From the NCBI GenBank assembly GCA_024867545.1, contig JANFNE010000027.1, forward strand, positions 496,001 to 560,000: a stretch of 64,000 nucleotides of DNA, read 5' to 3'. Origin of the DNA: Phytopythium helicoides. Its lineage: Eukaryota; Oomycota; Peronosporomycetes; Pythiales; Pythiaceae. The translations under genes and the position numbers were made by a program. Each line of letters begins with the position of its first letter. The stretch's first letter is position 1. Under the pieces are notes generated by a model. The model did no database searches. It had not been told where the DNA came from and saw nothing but the letters and a program-made list of their open reading frames with translations. Shown here one piece after another: positions 10,801 through 20,585 of the stretch.

Positions 10801-11799
10801 TTATTGGTCTTGCTGTTCGTCTGCATTGTCATTGTCGGCTTGCTCAATGACCATCCGTCGCATGCGTGTCACGACCGAGTCGCTTGACCTCGCCGAGTGA
10901 ATGGGTAAGGTGGGAGTAGAGCAGGACGCCGATAGCGGTCGCGACTGCCGCCTACCGCGTGCTGTAGACGCGTATGGATCACCGCCAATGGTCACTACAT
11001 CGTCAACGCCACACATCATGCTGCTCGAGCGCGCCAACCGCTCGCTCTGGTGGTCCTCCTGTCGAGGCACTCGGTGGCGCGAAATGTTGTTCAGTAGCTT
11101 GTTATGCTCCTCCTCGTGTCGCTGCCACGCCGCACGACTCACGCTCGTCCTCGCCGTCATGATGCGCTCCAGCAGCTTTTTATTCTCGTCGAGGATTTTC
11201 TTCTGCGCCAGCGAGCGCCTCCTAGCAGTGCCAGCCTCGCGGTCCATCCTTGGCGCATTCTGGTCGCTGAAGCCCACGTGCGCTCCCACGGACCGCCGCT
11301 TGTACAGCGCGTGGCTCGCAGCTGACCGGGGCGCGTCCGGCATGGGCACGCACTTATGGTCGCGAGCCGCGATTCCCATGGCACTGTGGATATCAATGAG
11401 GTCTTCATCGCCTTCAACGTCTCGCGTCGGTCTGATATTGTGAGCCGAGGCGGGGCGGGGCTTGGCGCCGTCGGGCTTGCGGCTGCGGGCGTCCAGCGCC
11501 AGGATCTTGTTGATGAGCACGAGGTTGTCGCGCTCGATCTGCCTCTGGCGCGACTTGGCCGCCGGCGACTTGGAGCGCGCCACGAGCGCCGGCGGCGTCG
11601 ACGCCGTGGCGCGCGCCGAGCCCTTGCGCCGCGCCACATGCACGCGCTCTGGACTCGCGCCGCCCGCCAGCGCGGCGCTCAGCGCGCGCGTCGACGTGCT
11701 GGCGGCGCTGGCGATGGCCTCGAGGCGCCCGCGGTGCGCCTGCAGCTGCGCGCCGTGCCAGCGCTGCTCCAGCACGGGGTTGCACGCGCTCCACGGCAT
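10801..11799 (-). CDS. CFAP97/Hemingway family protein (cilia and flagella associated)
   Basis: A 332-aa intronless protein. It shows the three conserved blocks of the CFAP97 (KIAA1430/Hemingway) family in order. The first is an N-terminal 'W-x7-HR-x2-L' block (Trp14 to Leu26). The second is 'QRQIERDNLVLINKILAL' at about 85-102. The third is a long helix at 198-243, beginning 'QKKILDENKKLLERI' and containing 'W-x(15)-NIS'. Family members act in axoneme assembly or stability in motile cilia. This fits a zoospore-forming oomycete with flagellated spores. Stretches between the blocks are basic and disordered. It is transcribed divergently from the CHIP gene 159 bp away and converges on the PDZ gene. 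No damage is visible. Confidence 0.85.
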   Translation of the reverse strand: MPWSACNPVLEQRWHGAQLQAHRGRLEAIASAASTSTRALSAALAGGASPERVHVARRKGSARATASTPPALVARSKSPAAKSRQRQIERDNLVLINKILALDARSRKPDGAKPRPASAHNIRPTRDVEGDEDLIDIHSAMGIAARDHKCVPMPDAPRSAASHALYKRRSVGAHVGFSDQNAPRMDREAGTARRRSLAQKKILDENKKLLERIMTARTSVSRAAWQRHEEEHNKLLNNISRHRVPRQEDHQSERLARSSSMMCGVDDVVTIGGDPYASTARGRRQSRPLSASCSTPTLPIHSARSSDSVVTRMRRMVIEQADNDNADEQQDQ

Positions 11800-11958
11800 G
11801 GCGGCGGGGTATTGCGGGCTCAGCCATGACCAGCAGCCTCCAGCATGGGTACACTACTATTGATAGCGATTCGCGTACCTAAGCGATTACGTAATGAGCA
11901 GGAGTGTTGTTTCCCTGCCGAGAACGCGAGACCCCAGTCATTCGACAAAGCGACCGGC
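11800..11958. promoter_or_regulatory. Divergent promoter between CFAP97-like and CHIP genes
   Basis: Only 159 bp separate the two divergent start codons, so the promoter must be shared or overlapping. A 'TCATTC' element at 11938-11943, about 16 bp before the CHIP ATG, resembles the core of the oomycete initiator (TCATTY), but the downstream T-rich half is poor. Weak evidence for the motif; good evidence for the layout. Confidence 0.4.
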
Positions 11959-12992
11959 ATGGCGGCCGAGGAGCGCGCCGAGCAGCTCAAGCTGCGCGGC
12001 AACCAGTGCTTCCAGAAGGGCAAGCTCCTCGCCGCGATCGACATGTACACCGAGGCCATCGTACGCGCGCTTTTCCGGCTCCGCGGCGTTCCCTGGAGCC
12101 CTAGTAACCTCGCTGGGATGCGTGCCGTGTTGCCAGGTGCTGTGCCCCACCGTCACGACCTACTACTCGAACCGCGCGCTCTGCTACTCCAAGGTGCGGT
12201 GCGGTGGCTGTGGAGAGCGCGGGGGGGAGCAGTGGCTGACGCCTGTTGCCAGCTGGAGAACTGGGCGGCGTGCCGCGACGACTGCGAGCGCGCGCTCGCG
12301 CAGGACCCGCTCAACGCCAAGGCGAGCTACCTGCTGGGCACGAGCCTGACGCGGCTGCTGGCGTTCGACGCGGCTGTCGAAGCGCTGCAGCAGGCGCTCA
12401 CCAGCGCGCAGAAGACGCGCAAGTCCACGGCTTTCCAGAGCGAGATCACGCTCGAGCTGCGCCGCGTCAAGAAGCAGCGCTGGATGCACGAGCAGCAGCG
12501 CCGCGTGGCGCGCCACGACAAGGTGCGCGTGCAGCTCGCGCAGCTGCTCGGCTCTCGCCGCGTTGCCGAGGTGTTCGAGGCCTCGGTGGGTGCCGAGAGC
12601 GGTCAGCGTCAGGCGGCAGAGGAGCTTGACGCCATGGTCGCGTACGTGGAGCACCTGTTCGCGAGCGCCGAGGATCGCATGCACCCGGGCGAGGTCCCCG
12701 AGTACTTTGTGTGCCCTGTCAGCATGGAGATCATGCATGATCCGGTCACCACGCCCAACGGCGTCTCGTACGTGCTGCATCCTTCTTGTTGACTTTGATG
12801 AGCGCTGGCTGACGAAGGATGATGGCGAGCAGCTACGAGCGCAGCTGTCTGGAGGAGCACATCCGCACGAACGGCCCTATCGATCCGCTGACGCGCAAGC
12901 GGCTGACGCTCGACATGATCCGTCCCAACGCGTCGCTGCGCGAGGCGATCCAGGACTTCCTCGACAAGAACGCGTGGGCCTTCGAGTACTAG
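11959..12992 (+). CDS. STUB1: CHIP-type TPR/U-box E3 ubiquitin ligase (STUB1 orthologue), four exons
   Basis: Exons read 11959-12060, 12137-12193, 12253-12767 and 12833-12992, giving 277 aa; introns are 76, 59 and 65 bp with GT-AG ends. The N terminus has three TPR motifs. The Hsp70/Hsp90 C-terminal carboxylate clamp is intact: Lys11, Asn15, Asn46 and Lys76, with the same spacing as human CHIP Lys30, Asn34, Asn65 and Lys95. A charged helical linker follows ('ELRRVKKQRWMHEQQRR'). The C-terminal U-box runs from 'PEYFVCPVSMEIMHDPV' through 'CLEEHIRTNGPIDPLTRKRL' and recruits an E2 enzyme. CHIP ubiquitinates chaperone-bound clients. The third intron splits the U-box; the joined frame restores the Ser-Tyr pair expected there. 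Human CHIP is 303 aa, so the length fits. The exon joins are my reading and need transcript support. Confidence 0.9.
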
Positions 12993-13206
12993 AAGAAGAC
13001 GCTCGGGGCTGCGCTAGGTGCGTGTAAGTTATAGGAGCCGCCAACTGCACAGGCGAGAGCGATGGCCTTCAACCAGAGCTGTAAAGTTTACAACAGGGAA
13101 CGAGCCGTTCATGGCACGTGCATGTATGTCACGAATACTCGGTTGTGGAGCTGTCAATTTGCCACGTCACGAGGTTTGCGAGTCCTAGAGTCAATGCACG
13201 ACTCAC

Positions 13207-13725
13207 TTACGCATTGGCGCTGGCAAGCTCAGCCACCTCGTCGCTCGCAGTCTCGTCGTCCGTGGCGCCAATCTCAACGAACTCTGCCTCGGTTTCCTTG
13301 TGCTCTCTCGCGCTCTCCGCCAGCTGTCCAGCCAGCGAAACCACGAAATGCACGATGATGTCGTGGCCGTTCGTTGCGACGATGTCGGGCTGGCACTCGG
13401 GGTTCCTAGCCAGATCAGCGAGCGTGATGAGCGCCAGGCGCTGGTGCGTCGCGGTCGCGTGACTGTCGCTGAGCACGCTGACCAGTGCCTTGATCCCTTC
13501 GGCGCGCACGATGTCCGCATGGGTGCGTCGGTTCTCTGCGAGTTTGCGCAGCGCGCCAATCGCCAGCGCCTTCTCCGCGTCGCTGCCGTTCTCGACTGTG
13601 GCCACGAGCGCTCTCGCGGCGCTTCTCTTCGCCATCGAGTCTTGCGTCGCCTCAATGTCCGCCAGGCTGTAGAGCGCTCCAAGCGAGATTTCGAGCATGC
13701 TGGCGCGGCGAGGCACTGCCTTCAT
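13207..13725 (-). CDS. Armadillo-like repeat protein (tandem copy 1)
   Basis: 172 aa, with the ATG at 13725 chosen because 'RRASMLEISLGALYSLADIEATQD' then aligns with the start of the neighbouring copy; the frame is open 32 codons further upstream. Helical repeats of armadillo type are visible: 'AARALVATVENGSDAEKALAIGALRKLAEN' and 'EGIKALVSVLSDSHATATHQRLALITLADLARN'. The C terminus is acidic. Such folds bind peptides; no enzyme motif is present. It is followed on the same strand by a paralogue (13927-14535), a tandem duplication. It converges on the CHIP gene with 214 bp between stop codons. Function unknown. Confidence 0.72.
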   Translation of the reverse strand: MKAVPRRASMLEISLGALYSLADIEATQDSMAKRSAARALVATVENGSDAEKALAIGALRKLAENRRTHADIVRAEGIKALVSVLSDSHATATHQRLALITLADLARNPECQPDIVATNGHDIIVHFVVSLAGQLAESAREHKETEAEFVEIGATDDETASDEVAELASANA

Positions 13726-13926
13726 GGTCTGAGGGCGAAGAGTGAGGCGAGCAGTGAGTGCGTGACAAGAGCTGTTGCTAGGGAGGGCGAGATGAAGACT
13801 AAACCTTTGCGGCAACCTCAAAGGAAATGTGGAAGTGGATCTTCTCGGATTCGTACTACACGCACCACTGGCTAACGAGAGAGAAAGAAGTCTCAGTAGG
13901 AATGCACTCGGCTACGAGAACGCGCC

Positions 13927-14535
13927 TCAAACCAACTCGAGTGTCTTGAGGTAGGGGCAAACTTCTTCCGGTTCCTCGATCGACGTAGCACTACCGCTCT
14001 CGTCAGCAAGCTCAACGAACTCGTCGCTTTCCGGCTGTGAAGCTGCAATGCCATCCGAGTCTTCAACCTCCGAGTCCTTGCCCACTTCTGTAGTGGAAGC
14101 ACCTTTCGAGGTGATCGCAACACTCTCTTTGACTACCGATTTTGCATACCGCAGCACCATCGAAACAGCAGCTTCATGTCCGCCTGCTGCGATGACCGCA
14201 GACTGGCAGCCCTTATTCTTGGCGAGCTCTGTGAGGACGTCAATTGTCACGATCGTCTCTGCGTTATTGCGCGTCGACTGGAGGAGGCCGACCAGCGTGC
14301 GGATGCCGTCACCGTCTGCGATCTTCTCGTGCGTGGCCTGGTTCTTCACCATCCACCACAGGATTTCGAGCGCCAGCGTCGTCTCCGCTTGCGTTCCGAG
14401 CTTGGTGACTGCCACGAGCGCAGCCACGCACTCGCCCTCGACTATGGCGCTCTGCGTCGCCTCGGCGCTCGCCAGGTGACGCAGCAGGTCCAGCGACGCC
14501 TCGAGCATCGAGCGGGTCTTGCTGCGGCGCTCCAT
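13927..14535 (-). CDS. Armadillo-like repeat protein (tandem copy 2)
   Basis: 202 aa, start 'MERRSKTRSMLEASLDLLRH'. It shares with the downstream copy the opening Arg/Ser-Met-Leu-Glu block, 'EATQ', two armadillo-like helical units ('CVAALVAVTKLGTQAETTLALEIL', 'DGIRTLVGLLQSTRNNAETIVTIDVLTELAKN') and an acidic tail. The 'CQ' plus 'GGH' or 'NGH' block is also shared ('GCQSAVIAAGGHEAAVSMV' versus 'CQPDIVATNGHDIIVHFVV'). The two are clearly paralogues in tandem. The body is about 60 aa shorter than a typical multi-repeat armadillo protein, so either these are small family members or fragments of an older, larger gene. No stop or frameshift is seen. Function unknown. Confidence 0.72.
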   Translation of the reverse strand: MERRSKTRSMLEASLDLLRHLASAEATQSAIVEGECVAALVAVTKLGTQAETTLALEILWWMVKNQATHEKIADGDGIRTLVGLLQSTRNNAETIVTIDVLTELAKNKGCQSAVIAAGGHEAAVSMVLRYAKSVVKESVAITSKGASTTEVGKDSEVEDSDGIAASQPESDEFVELADESGSATSIEEPEEVCPYLKTLELV

Positions 14536-14690
14536 GCTGTGAAGCTGACGAGACAGGCGGTTGGGACTTGTGGACTTGCTAGCGAGTTGGGAAATGAGCC
14601 TGGCTCGGAGAAAGGCAAGTTGAAGTGACCTTCACTCTTGTTATCAGGTCCAACGGCAACTCGACCACCAAGGCTCTATCCTATGATCTA

Positions 14691-16856
14691 CTAGTCCATC
14701 TTAGAAGTCGTCGGCAAACGAGTGTTCCGGTCGCCCGGGCCTGCTGTGAGTCCAAGCAGCAAAGTCTTCATCGTCTGCCGCAGCTTGTTCCGAAGCATGT
14801 TGAACTGCAGCCCCTCAGCGCGTCCCCGATCCTCATCATGCGTCTTGTTGGTCTCTTCTCCTTGATCGCCTGAGTTCTTGGCTTCAACACTCATAGCCTC
14901 TGGCGCAGGATACTCGAATGCACTCGGAAAGACAGTCGCGTATACCCTCTGGACGTGTTGCTGGAGCTCTGCACGCACTGGAGGTCGCATTGCTGGGATT
15001 GCGGTCGCCAATGAGTCCAGAACGAAGATTGCGCCTTGAAGCTGTGCAGTCAGGTACAAAATATGAGCGATTCATTCGACGACGCCCCGATCCAGCATAT
15101 TTTTTGCCAAACGTACCTTATCCATTGCCTCGAGATAGTTGTCGCAGCGGCGAGGAAACAGAGCCGGAGATGAAAACAGATCCCACACATTGCTTGGGGC
15201 GCTCACCTGGTGCTGATGGAAAGAGAAGGCAAGCACAACCGCTTCGGGAGGAAGCAATTCAGGAAGTCTTGGAAGCAGTGCAGCAGCCCGAGGTACCCGG
15301 GAGACGTATGTTGCGATCCCTTCATGCCACAGTGCGCACTCCCCAATCAGCCGGAAAAACGGGCGGAACCAGATACTCGGTTCGACCGACGCATCTGAAG
15401 CTGGTGCCGCTGACGGCAGCAAAGACAAAAGCGTCCGAAGAACGCCGCTTTCATGAAGTCTCTCTGCCATTGTTCGAACGTTTGCAGCTGTAAGCATGAG
15501 AAAATGGAGTAGCTGCAGGAAAATGACAATCCGGTCGTCGTCGTGAGAGCTGTGAGCTGAACTGCGGCTGAGGAGCTGCAACTCGTCGACAATTAGCGGC
15601 AGGAGGTCATATATAGCTGAAGCAAGGCTCTCCTGGGCACGCTGCGAGCTTCGTTGTTGAAATTCCTTGGACACGACGAGCTCTGCGAGTACTCGATATA
15701 CAACGTGATGGGGCTGCTGGCGCTCATCAGACTCTTCTTGATCGACTTTAGACGTCGAGCGGTGCAAAGAGAACTGCGGTCGATGAGTCGTCTGAAAATG
15801 CTTCACCAAGTCTTTCAGATTCCGAATTCCTCGCTGGCTCGAGGCTGGGAACTGTAGCAGGCGATCCCGCAAGATGAAGAGATATCTTGTCCACTCACCT
15901 TCCACTCCAAAATATGCGACGTCACTCTCATCAGAAGCGCTCTCTGAAGCCAGAAGCATCTTGATGATGGAGCTCATGGTATCGTCAAGCCCCCAGTCTT
16001 GCCATCTCTCAACTGATAATGCCGCAAAGGATGATGAGAACGTGTGGGACGCCAGGAATCGCAGCTTTTCACCAAAGCCCTGGATTGCTCCACCAATTTG
16101 GTCGTTAAACTGCGAACTGGAGTGTTTGTGGATATAACGATTCACCGGTTCGGCGGCTCCTTCGTACACCTCACTGAGATCATCCGGATCCTCTTGCGCA
16201 GCAAACTTCTCCTCAAGCCCATCTTCGGCGATCTGTTGCATCGCTGGCTGCAAGATAGCTTGTTCCGGGTCGTAAACTGTCTGCGTAGGCTTGTCACTCG
16301 GTGGAACAACCAGGTCGGCTAGCAGCGCGCGGACCTTGGGCGTGCCGCGCTTCCCCACCATGAACTTGACGAGCTCGAGCAGCACGGCAGCCGCGAGCAT
16401 GCCACTCGCCTCTGACCGTCTTCCTTGTCCGCCTCCAGCGCCATCTCCGTGTTCGTTCAGGTACGCGATGCCCTCCACGAGCGTGCGCGAGAGCGCGAAC
16501 TCTCCGACACTGGCCCCGTCCGCGATGGTGCTGGACGCGAACGAGCGGTAAATCTCGGCCAGCGCCTTGATCTGCTGCTCCTGCACCTGCGGGAAGTCGA
16601 ACTGCAGCTGCTCATAGGCCTCGGCCGCGAGGTCCGCGCGCGACGACTGCCCCTGCGCAGGAGCCTGAACCGGAGCGAAGAGCCCCGTGAAGAGCGCCGC
16701 GCGCGCGTCTGCAGCGCTCTCTGCGCCTTCGGAAGCCTCGGGAGCCGCGGCCGAGGCGTCAACGGCAGACGGAGCGCCCTGCGCGAGCGCGTCCTGCGCC
16801 TGCAGCGCCGCGATGAGCTCCCGCACGAACCACTCGCGCTCCGGGTCGCCGCTCAT
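14691..16856 (-). CDS. Conserved-looking hypothetical protein, two exons
   Basis: Exon 1 is 16856-15117 and exon 2 is 15041-14691, with a 75-bp intron (15116-15042) bounded by GTACGT and GCACAG; both exons meet in phase 0 and give 696 aa. Without splicing the first frame stops at 15072 in a much less protein-like tail. The start at 16856 ('MSGDPEREWFV') begins the well-structured part. The N terminus is Ala/Glu-rich and the body is almost entirely helical ('LAAAVLLELVKFMVGKRG', 'YRVLAELVVSKEF', 'DLLPLIVDELQLLSR'), suggestive of a HEAT/ARM-like helical repeat scaffold. I recognise no family and see no catalytic motif. It is transcribed divergently from the PH-VPS9 gene, 707 bp away. Confidence 0.75.
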
Positions 16857-17563
16857 GCTTGTCAGAGTGTGACGTGTCGGGGTGTGGGTTGAGTCTGTCC
16901 ATTGGTCAAAAATGGACGGAGCGTCGGTTGATTGGTAGAAAATGCAGTACGGCGCCTTCGAGGCGGCGCTCATGGCGACGCTCATGGCGCCGTCATGGCG
17001 TTGTGGCCGCGCGGCTTGGCCGGTTTGTCGGTCCACAGAGGCCGATTCTGCGGCGCAATCCTTCCCATCTCGCCCTGTGCGCAGTCACGCGGCCTGGCTG
17101 CGAGTCGGCTCGCCGCTCACCCGCTTGTTGGTAACGCAGCGTCTTCCTTGGATATCGCCGGCCCATCGACGAGGCGCTGCGTGGCGAGCCTCGCTTCTTC
17201 CACCGTTCCATTCCCGTCGTCCGTACTCTCCTTGCGGCGGTCTCCCCCTCCGAGCCCTTCTCTCTCTCTAACGCTTCGGGAAGAACCCGGCGTCGAGCCC
17301 ACTGGGGCCGCCAGCACAAGGCGCCACCGCCTGTACGTGGGGTGGCCGCAGCCAGCGCCCACAGCCAACGCCAACCCCACGAGCGCTTCAGCCAAGCGCC
17401 AACGCCACGGCTGCCGATCTTTCGCGCTTCCCGCCACACGGTGCCACATTGCCCCTCACCTGCAGAAAAAAGCCAGCGCTATTCCCGGATCGCCGCCGAC
17501 ACCTTCAGAAGGGAAAGTGCAAGGCAGCCACCACCTACCTGCAGGCCGCGCTCCTCGAGCGCC
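16857..17563. promoter_or_regulatory. Divergent intergenic region
   Basis: 707 bp between two divergent start codons. The frame of the right-hand gene is open from 17342, but residues before 17564 look non-coding. A pyrimidine-rich part (17195-17275) may belong to the 5' UTR of the plus-strand gene. No TATA or clear initiator was found. Confidence 0.4.
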
Positions 17564-20350
17564 ATGGACGCCGAGCGCCGCCGGCCGCCGCTGGCGCGCG
17601 GCGACTCGGCCGTCAGCGCGCGCGACTCGAGCTACTGGCTGGCGGTGGCGTCGGCGCGCTCGCTCGCGTCCGCGGGCTCCTCGGCTGGCGACTCGGCGCG
17701 CCGCGCGCTCTGGGAGCTGCGCGGCCAGGCCATCCTGCCCGCCGCCCCCGCGCCGCCAGCAGACGAGCTGGACGAACTGGCGGACGCGCTCGTGGTGCCC
17801 ACGCGCCATGCGGTGCCGCGGTCCTCGCGCGGCGTGCGGGCTCAGCGATCCATGAGCGACGACGAGGCCGCGGAGCGCCGCATGACGCGCTCCATGCCCG
17901 CGGCTTCGAGCGCGGAGCGGCGGCGGAAGGGGAGGCAGAGGCCCCCCGTCGTCGCGGAGGTCGTGTTCGAGCACCAGCGGTACCAGCACGTGCTCGGGTG
18001 GGGCTCCAAGGGACACCTGCTGCCGCTCGACCCCAGCAAGTACACACGCGCCACGCGCAAACTGCCGCTGCCGAATGGGGGCGGCGTGAGGCGGCGATCG
18101 TTCGGAGAGTATCCGTTCCGCAGTCGCTCTGCCAACACCGAGGCGGGCTCACAGAGCGAGAGCGGCGCAGCGGACTTCGAGCTGCAGGACGCCCCGGTCA
18201 AGTGGGTGCACGCAGGCACGTTCCCTGACGTGACGCTCCCCGATGTCGCAGTGCCGGTCACAGAGGAAAAGAAGAAGAAGGGCAAGCAGCGAGCCATCGA
18301 CGAGCGGGAGGAGCGTGCCAAGAAGGCGGCAGCGCTGCGCCGACTGAGTAGCACGAGCCGCTGGGAGTGGGTCAGTCCGTGGCACCTTGAGTACCCGCCA
18401 CAGTTTCCAGCCCACCAACCTCGCGATCCAGATGGTTGGGAGTACACGACGAGCTTTCAGAACTTTTCGACGCCTGAAAAAGCTTCAGAGCTTTCGATCC
18501 AGCTATTGCAAAGACTGCAGCGATCAAGAGACCAAGATGGTGAAGATGGAGAGGAGTCGTCTGAGCCCCGATTGACCAGTACTACACCAACAAGCCCGTT
18601 GGTGTTTTCCTGTTGGCAGCCCAAGTGCAATGTACGGAGGCGAAAGTGGGTAAGATTCCGCCGCCTGCGCTCCGGGCGGTCAACAAGCGAAGTACGTCTT
18701 TCGCACACGAGTGCATTTGACGACTCATTCCTTGACTCGATGAGTGGCTGGCTCAAGAAGCTTGGGCATGTTCGCAAGAACTGGAAGGCTCGCTACTTTG
18801 TGCTTGAGCGCTCTATTTTGCGGTATTACTCAGATGAGAGCCGTTCGCGCCTGAAGGGCGAAGTTCTGCTCTTCCACCCTGCAACGCGGGTCCACTACGT
18901 CGACATTCACTTGGCTGGGGGGCGAGACAACACTTTTGCTATCCAAGTTGGGGCCGAGTATACCCTGTTGCTGCAGGCGGAGCGTGTGAGTGACCGCGAG
19001 AACTGGATGTACTGCATCGAGGATGCTCTACTCTGTCGCGATTCGTATTTTCACGATCCTGACGTCGCATGTGATTTGAGGGAAAGTGTAGCCCAACGCC
19101 GCTTGCTGAGCTCCGAGGCCCTCGCTTTTGACTTGCAAGAGCGGAGCCCCGCTCTGATGTCTGGAGGAACGCGTGGGCGGGCAACGTCAGACCTAGTAAA
19201 CCTTGTCGCTTCACTGCACTCAAAGTCCGATGGGTTATTGAGAGCTGCATCCAAGAGTCCAACACTACTGCGCTTGCTTCGGCTATGTGACTACTTTCTA
19301 GAAAGCGATGAGATGAAGCACCACATTGTAGAGTTCATCACAAGGTTCAAGCACAAGTACAGCAACAGCAGCCGGCCAGTCTCTCCAGTAGCCAAAACGC
19401 CTCCAATGCGGAATTCGGACCCTCTCTTTGGCGGACTTGGGACGCCCGACACGTCTCAGCACTCTTCGCTTGGAGAGTTTCCACCAGAACTACTCAATGT
19501 GACGGTGTTGCAGGATGCTCGATCCCTGCTAGCGCTCAAGAACTATCGATTCTTCCTGGAGCGGTCACTTGAGTGCATTGTTGAACACCTTTCCGATCAG
19601 TCGTTCGCTGAAACAGCAAAGTTGACCAGCCCTCGTGGTAGTCGGCGGCCCTCGGCAACCACGACCAGACAAACTGGACCTGTAGGCGACACAGAAGCAA
19701 CTGATCCGGGCCCAACAGACGACGAGTGGCAAATGGCTCGGCGAGCTGCCTTGTTTAAATTGGAGCGCCTCACTTTTATCCCGCTGCAGGAGACGATATA
19801 TCGTTTGCTGGAATCCACTGTAGCCGAGAGTGACATGGAGCAGTTTGAACGCAATCGGCGCTATCTAGCAAGTCAGCCGCCAAGCTTTTTTGAGATTCCA
19901 AAGGCTCTGACGTCGTCAAGCGAGTGGAAATCGGCGACGCTTCTACTGAACACTATGGATAACTACTCGCTTCCGTCAGAGAAAGCATCGGTTCTCGTGG
20001 AGGTTGCACGCTGCATCTTCGACACGCAAGTACGTGAGCATGGGTACAGCGAAGACGGCGAGACAGTGACCATGATGTCGGCGGATGACTTCCTTCCGAT
20101 TTTCATATTTGTACTAACACGAAGTCGCCTGCGAAGTGTCGTGATCTCGCGGCATTTGATCAGTGAGACAATGATCACGGCGATGATGATCGGCGAGACG
20201 GGCTACTACGCAACGATGCTGGAGGCGGCTATTGGGTATATTGCATCTTTCGATCTTGATGAAGCTGTCACATCAGCGGCGACTCGTGAAAGTTTAGCTG
20301 GCCGTGTATCAACTTCTTCCGTGACAAATACTGCGAGCCTGAGCGAGTAA
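17564..20350 (+). CDS. PH and VPS9 domain protein, putative Rab guanine-nucleotide exchange factor
   Basis: 928 aa, intronless; the start at 17564 ('MDAERRRPPLARGD') is the first Met in the well-supported frame. The N-terminal half is disordered and basic. A PH domain lies at about 392-500 ('SGWLKKLGHVRKNWKARYFVL' through 'ENWMYCIEDAL'), which would bind phosphoinositides. A helical region leads to a C-terminal VPS9 domain (about 725-900). The residues that insert into Rab5-class GTPases are visible: Asp842 in 'SADDFLPIFIFVL' and Tyr881 and Tyr882 in 'GETGYYATML'. VPS9 proteins activate Rab5/Rab21-type GTPases on early endosomes; the exact Rab is unknown. With the TBC protein at 2222-6178 the island holds both a Rab activator and a Rab inactivator. 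Confidence 0.9.
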   Translation: MDAERRRPPLARGDSAVSARDSSYWLAVASARSLASAGSSAGDSARRALWELRGQAILPAAPAPPADELDELADALVVPTRHAVPRSSRGVRAQRSMSDDEAAERRMTRSMPAASSAERRRKGRQRPPVVAEVVFEHQRYQHVLGWGSKGHLLPLDPSKYTRATRKLPLPNGGGVRRRSFGEYPFRSRSANTEAGSQSESGAADFELQDAPVKWVHAGTFPDVTLPDVAVPVTEEKKKKGKQRAIDEREERAKKAAALRRLSSTSRWEWVSPWHLEYPPQFPAHQPRDPDGWEYTTSFQNFSTPEKASELSIQLLQRLQRSRDQDGEDGEESSEPRLTSTTPTSPLVFSCWQPKCNVRRRKWVRFRRLRSGRSTSEVRLSHTSAFDDSFLDSMSGWLKKLGHVRKNWKARYFVLERSILRYYSDESRSRLKGEVLLFHPATRVHYVDIHLAGGRDNTFAIQVGAEYTLLLQAERVSDRENWMYCIEDALLCRDSYFHDPDVACDLRESVAQRRLLSSEALAFDLQERSPALMSGGTRGRATSDLVNLVASLHSKSDGLLRAASKSPTLLRLLRLCDYFLESDEMKHHIVEFITRFKHKYSNSSRPVSPVAKTPPMRNSDPLFGGLGTPDTSQHSSLGEFPPELLNVTVLQDARSLLALKNYRFFLERSLECIVEHLSDQSFAETAKLTSPRGSRRPSATTTRQTGPVGDTEATDPGPTDDEWQMARRAALFKLERLTFIPLQETIYRLLESTVAESDMEQFERNRRYLASQPPSFFEIPKALTSSSEWKSATLLLNTMDNYSLPSEKASVLVEVARCIFDTQVREHGYSEDGETVTMMSADDFLPIFIFVLTRSRLRSVVISRHLISETMITAMMIGETGYYATMLEAAIGYIASFDLDEAVTSAATRESLAGRVSTSSVTNTASLSE

Positions 20351-20585
20351 GGCATGCTTAATATGAATCACGTCGCCTCAACCATCTTCCCGTGGTGAAC
20401 GCCAACGTGTTTCTCCACTCGTAATCAAGTCCGTGTTCGCAAATCGTTTGCTGGTCTTTCTCATATCGATGACGGGGTGCAGAGAACGCATAATCTTCGC
20501 TCAGCCTGCCGCGAAGCTATACTTCTGCGCTAGCTAGCCACTTTCCAATCTCCTCTATCCTCGACCAGCCAAGTATTCAAGAACG

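Noticed and set aside
17456..18447. Long minus-strand frames opposite the PH-VPS9 gene
   Set aside because: They mirror the GC-rich codons of the plus-strand gene and have no motif.
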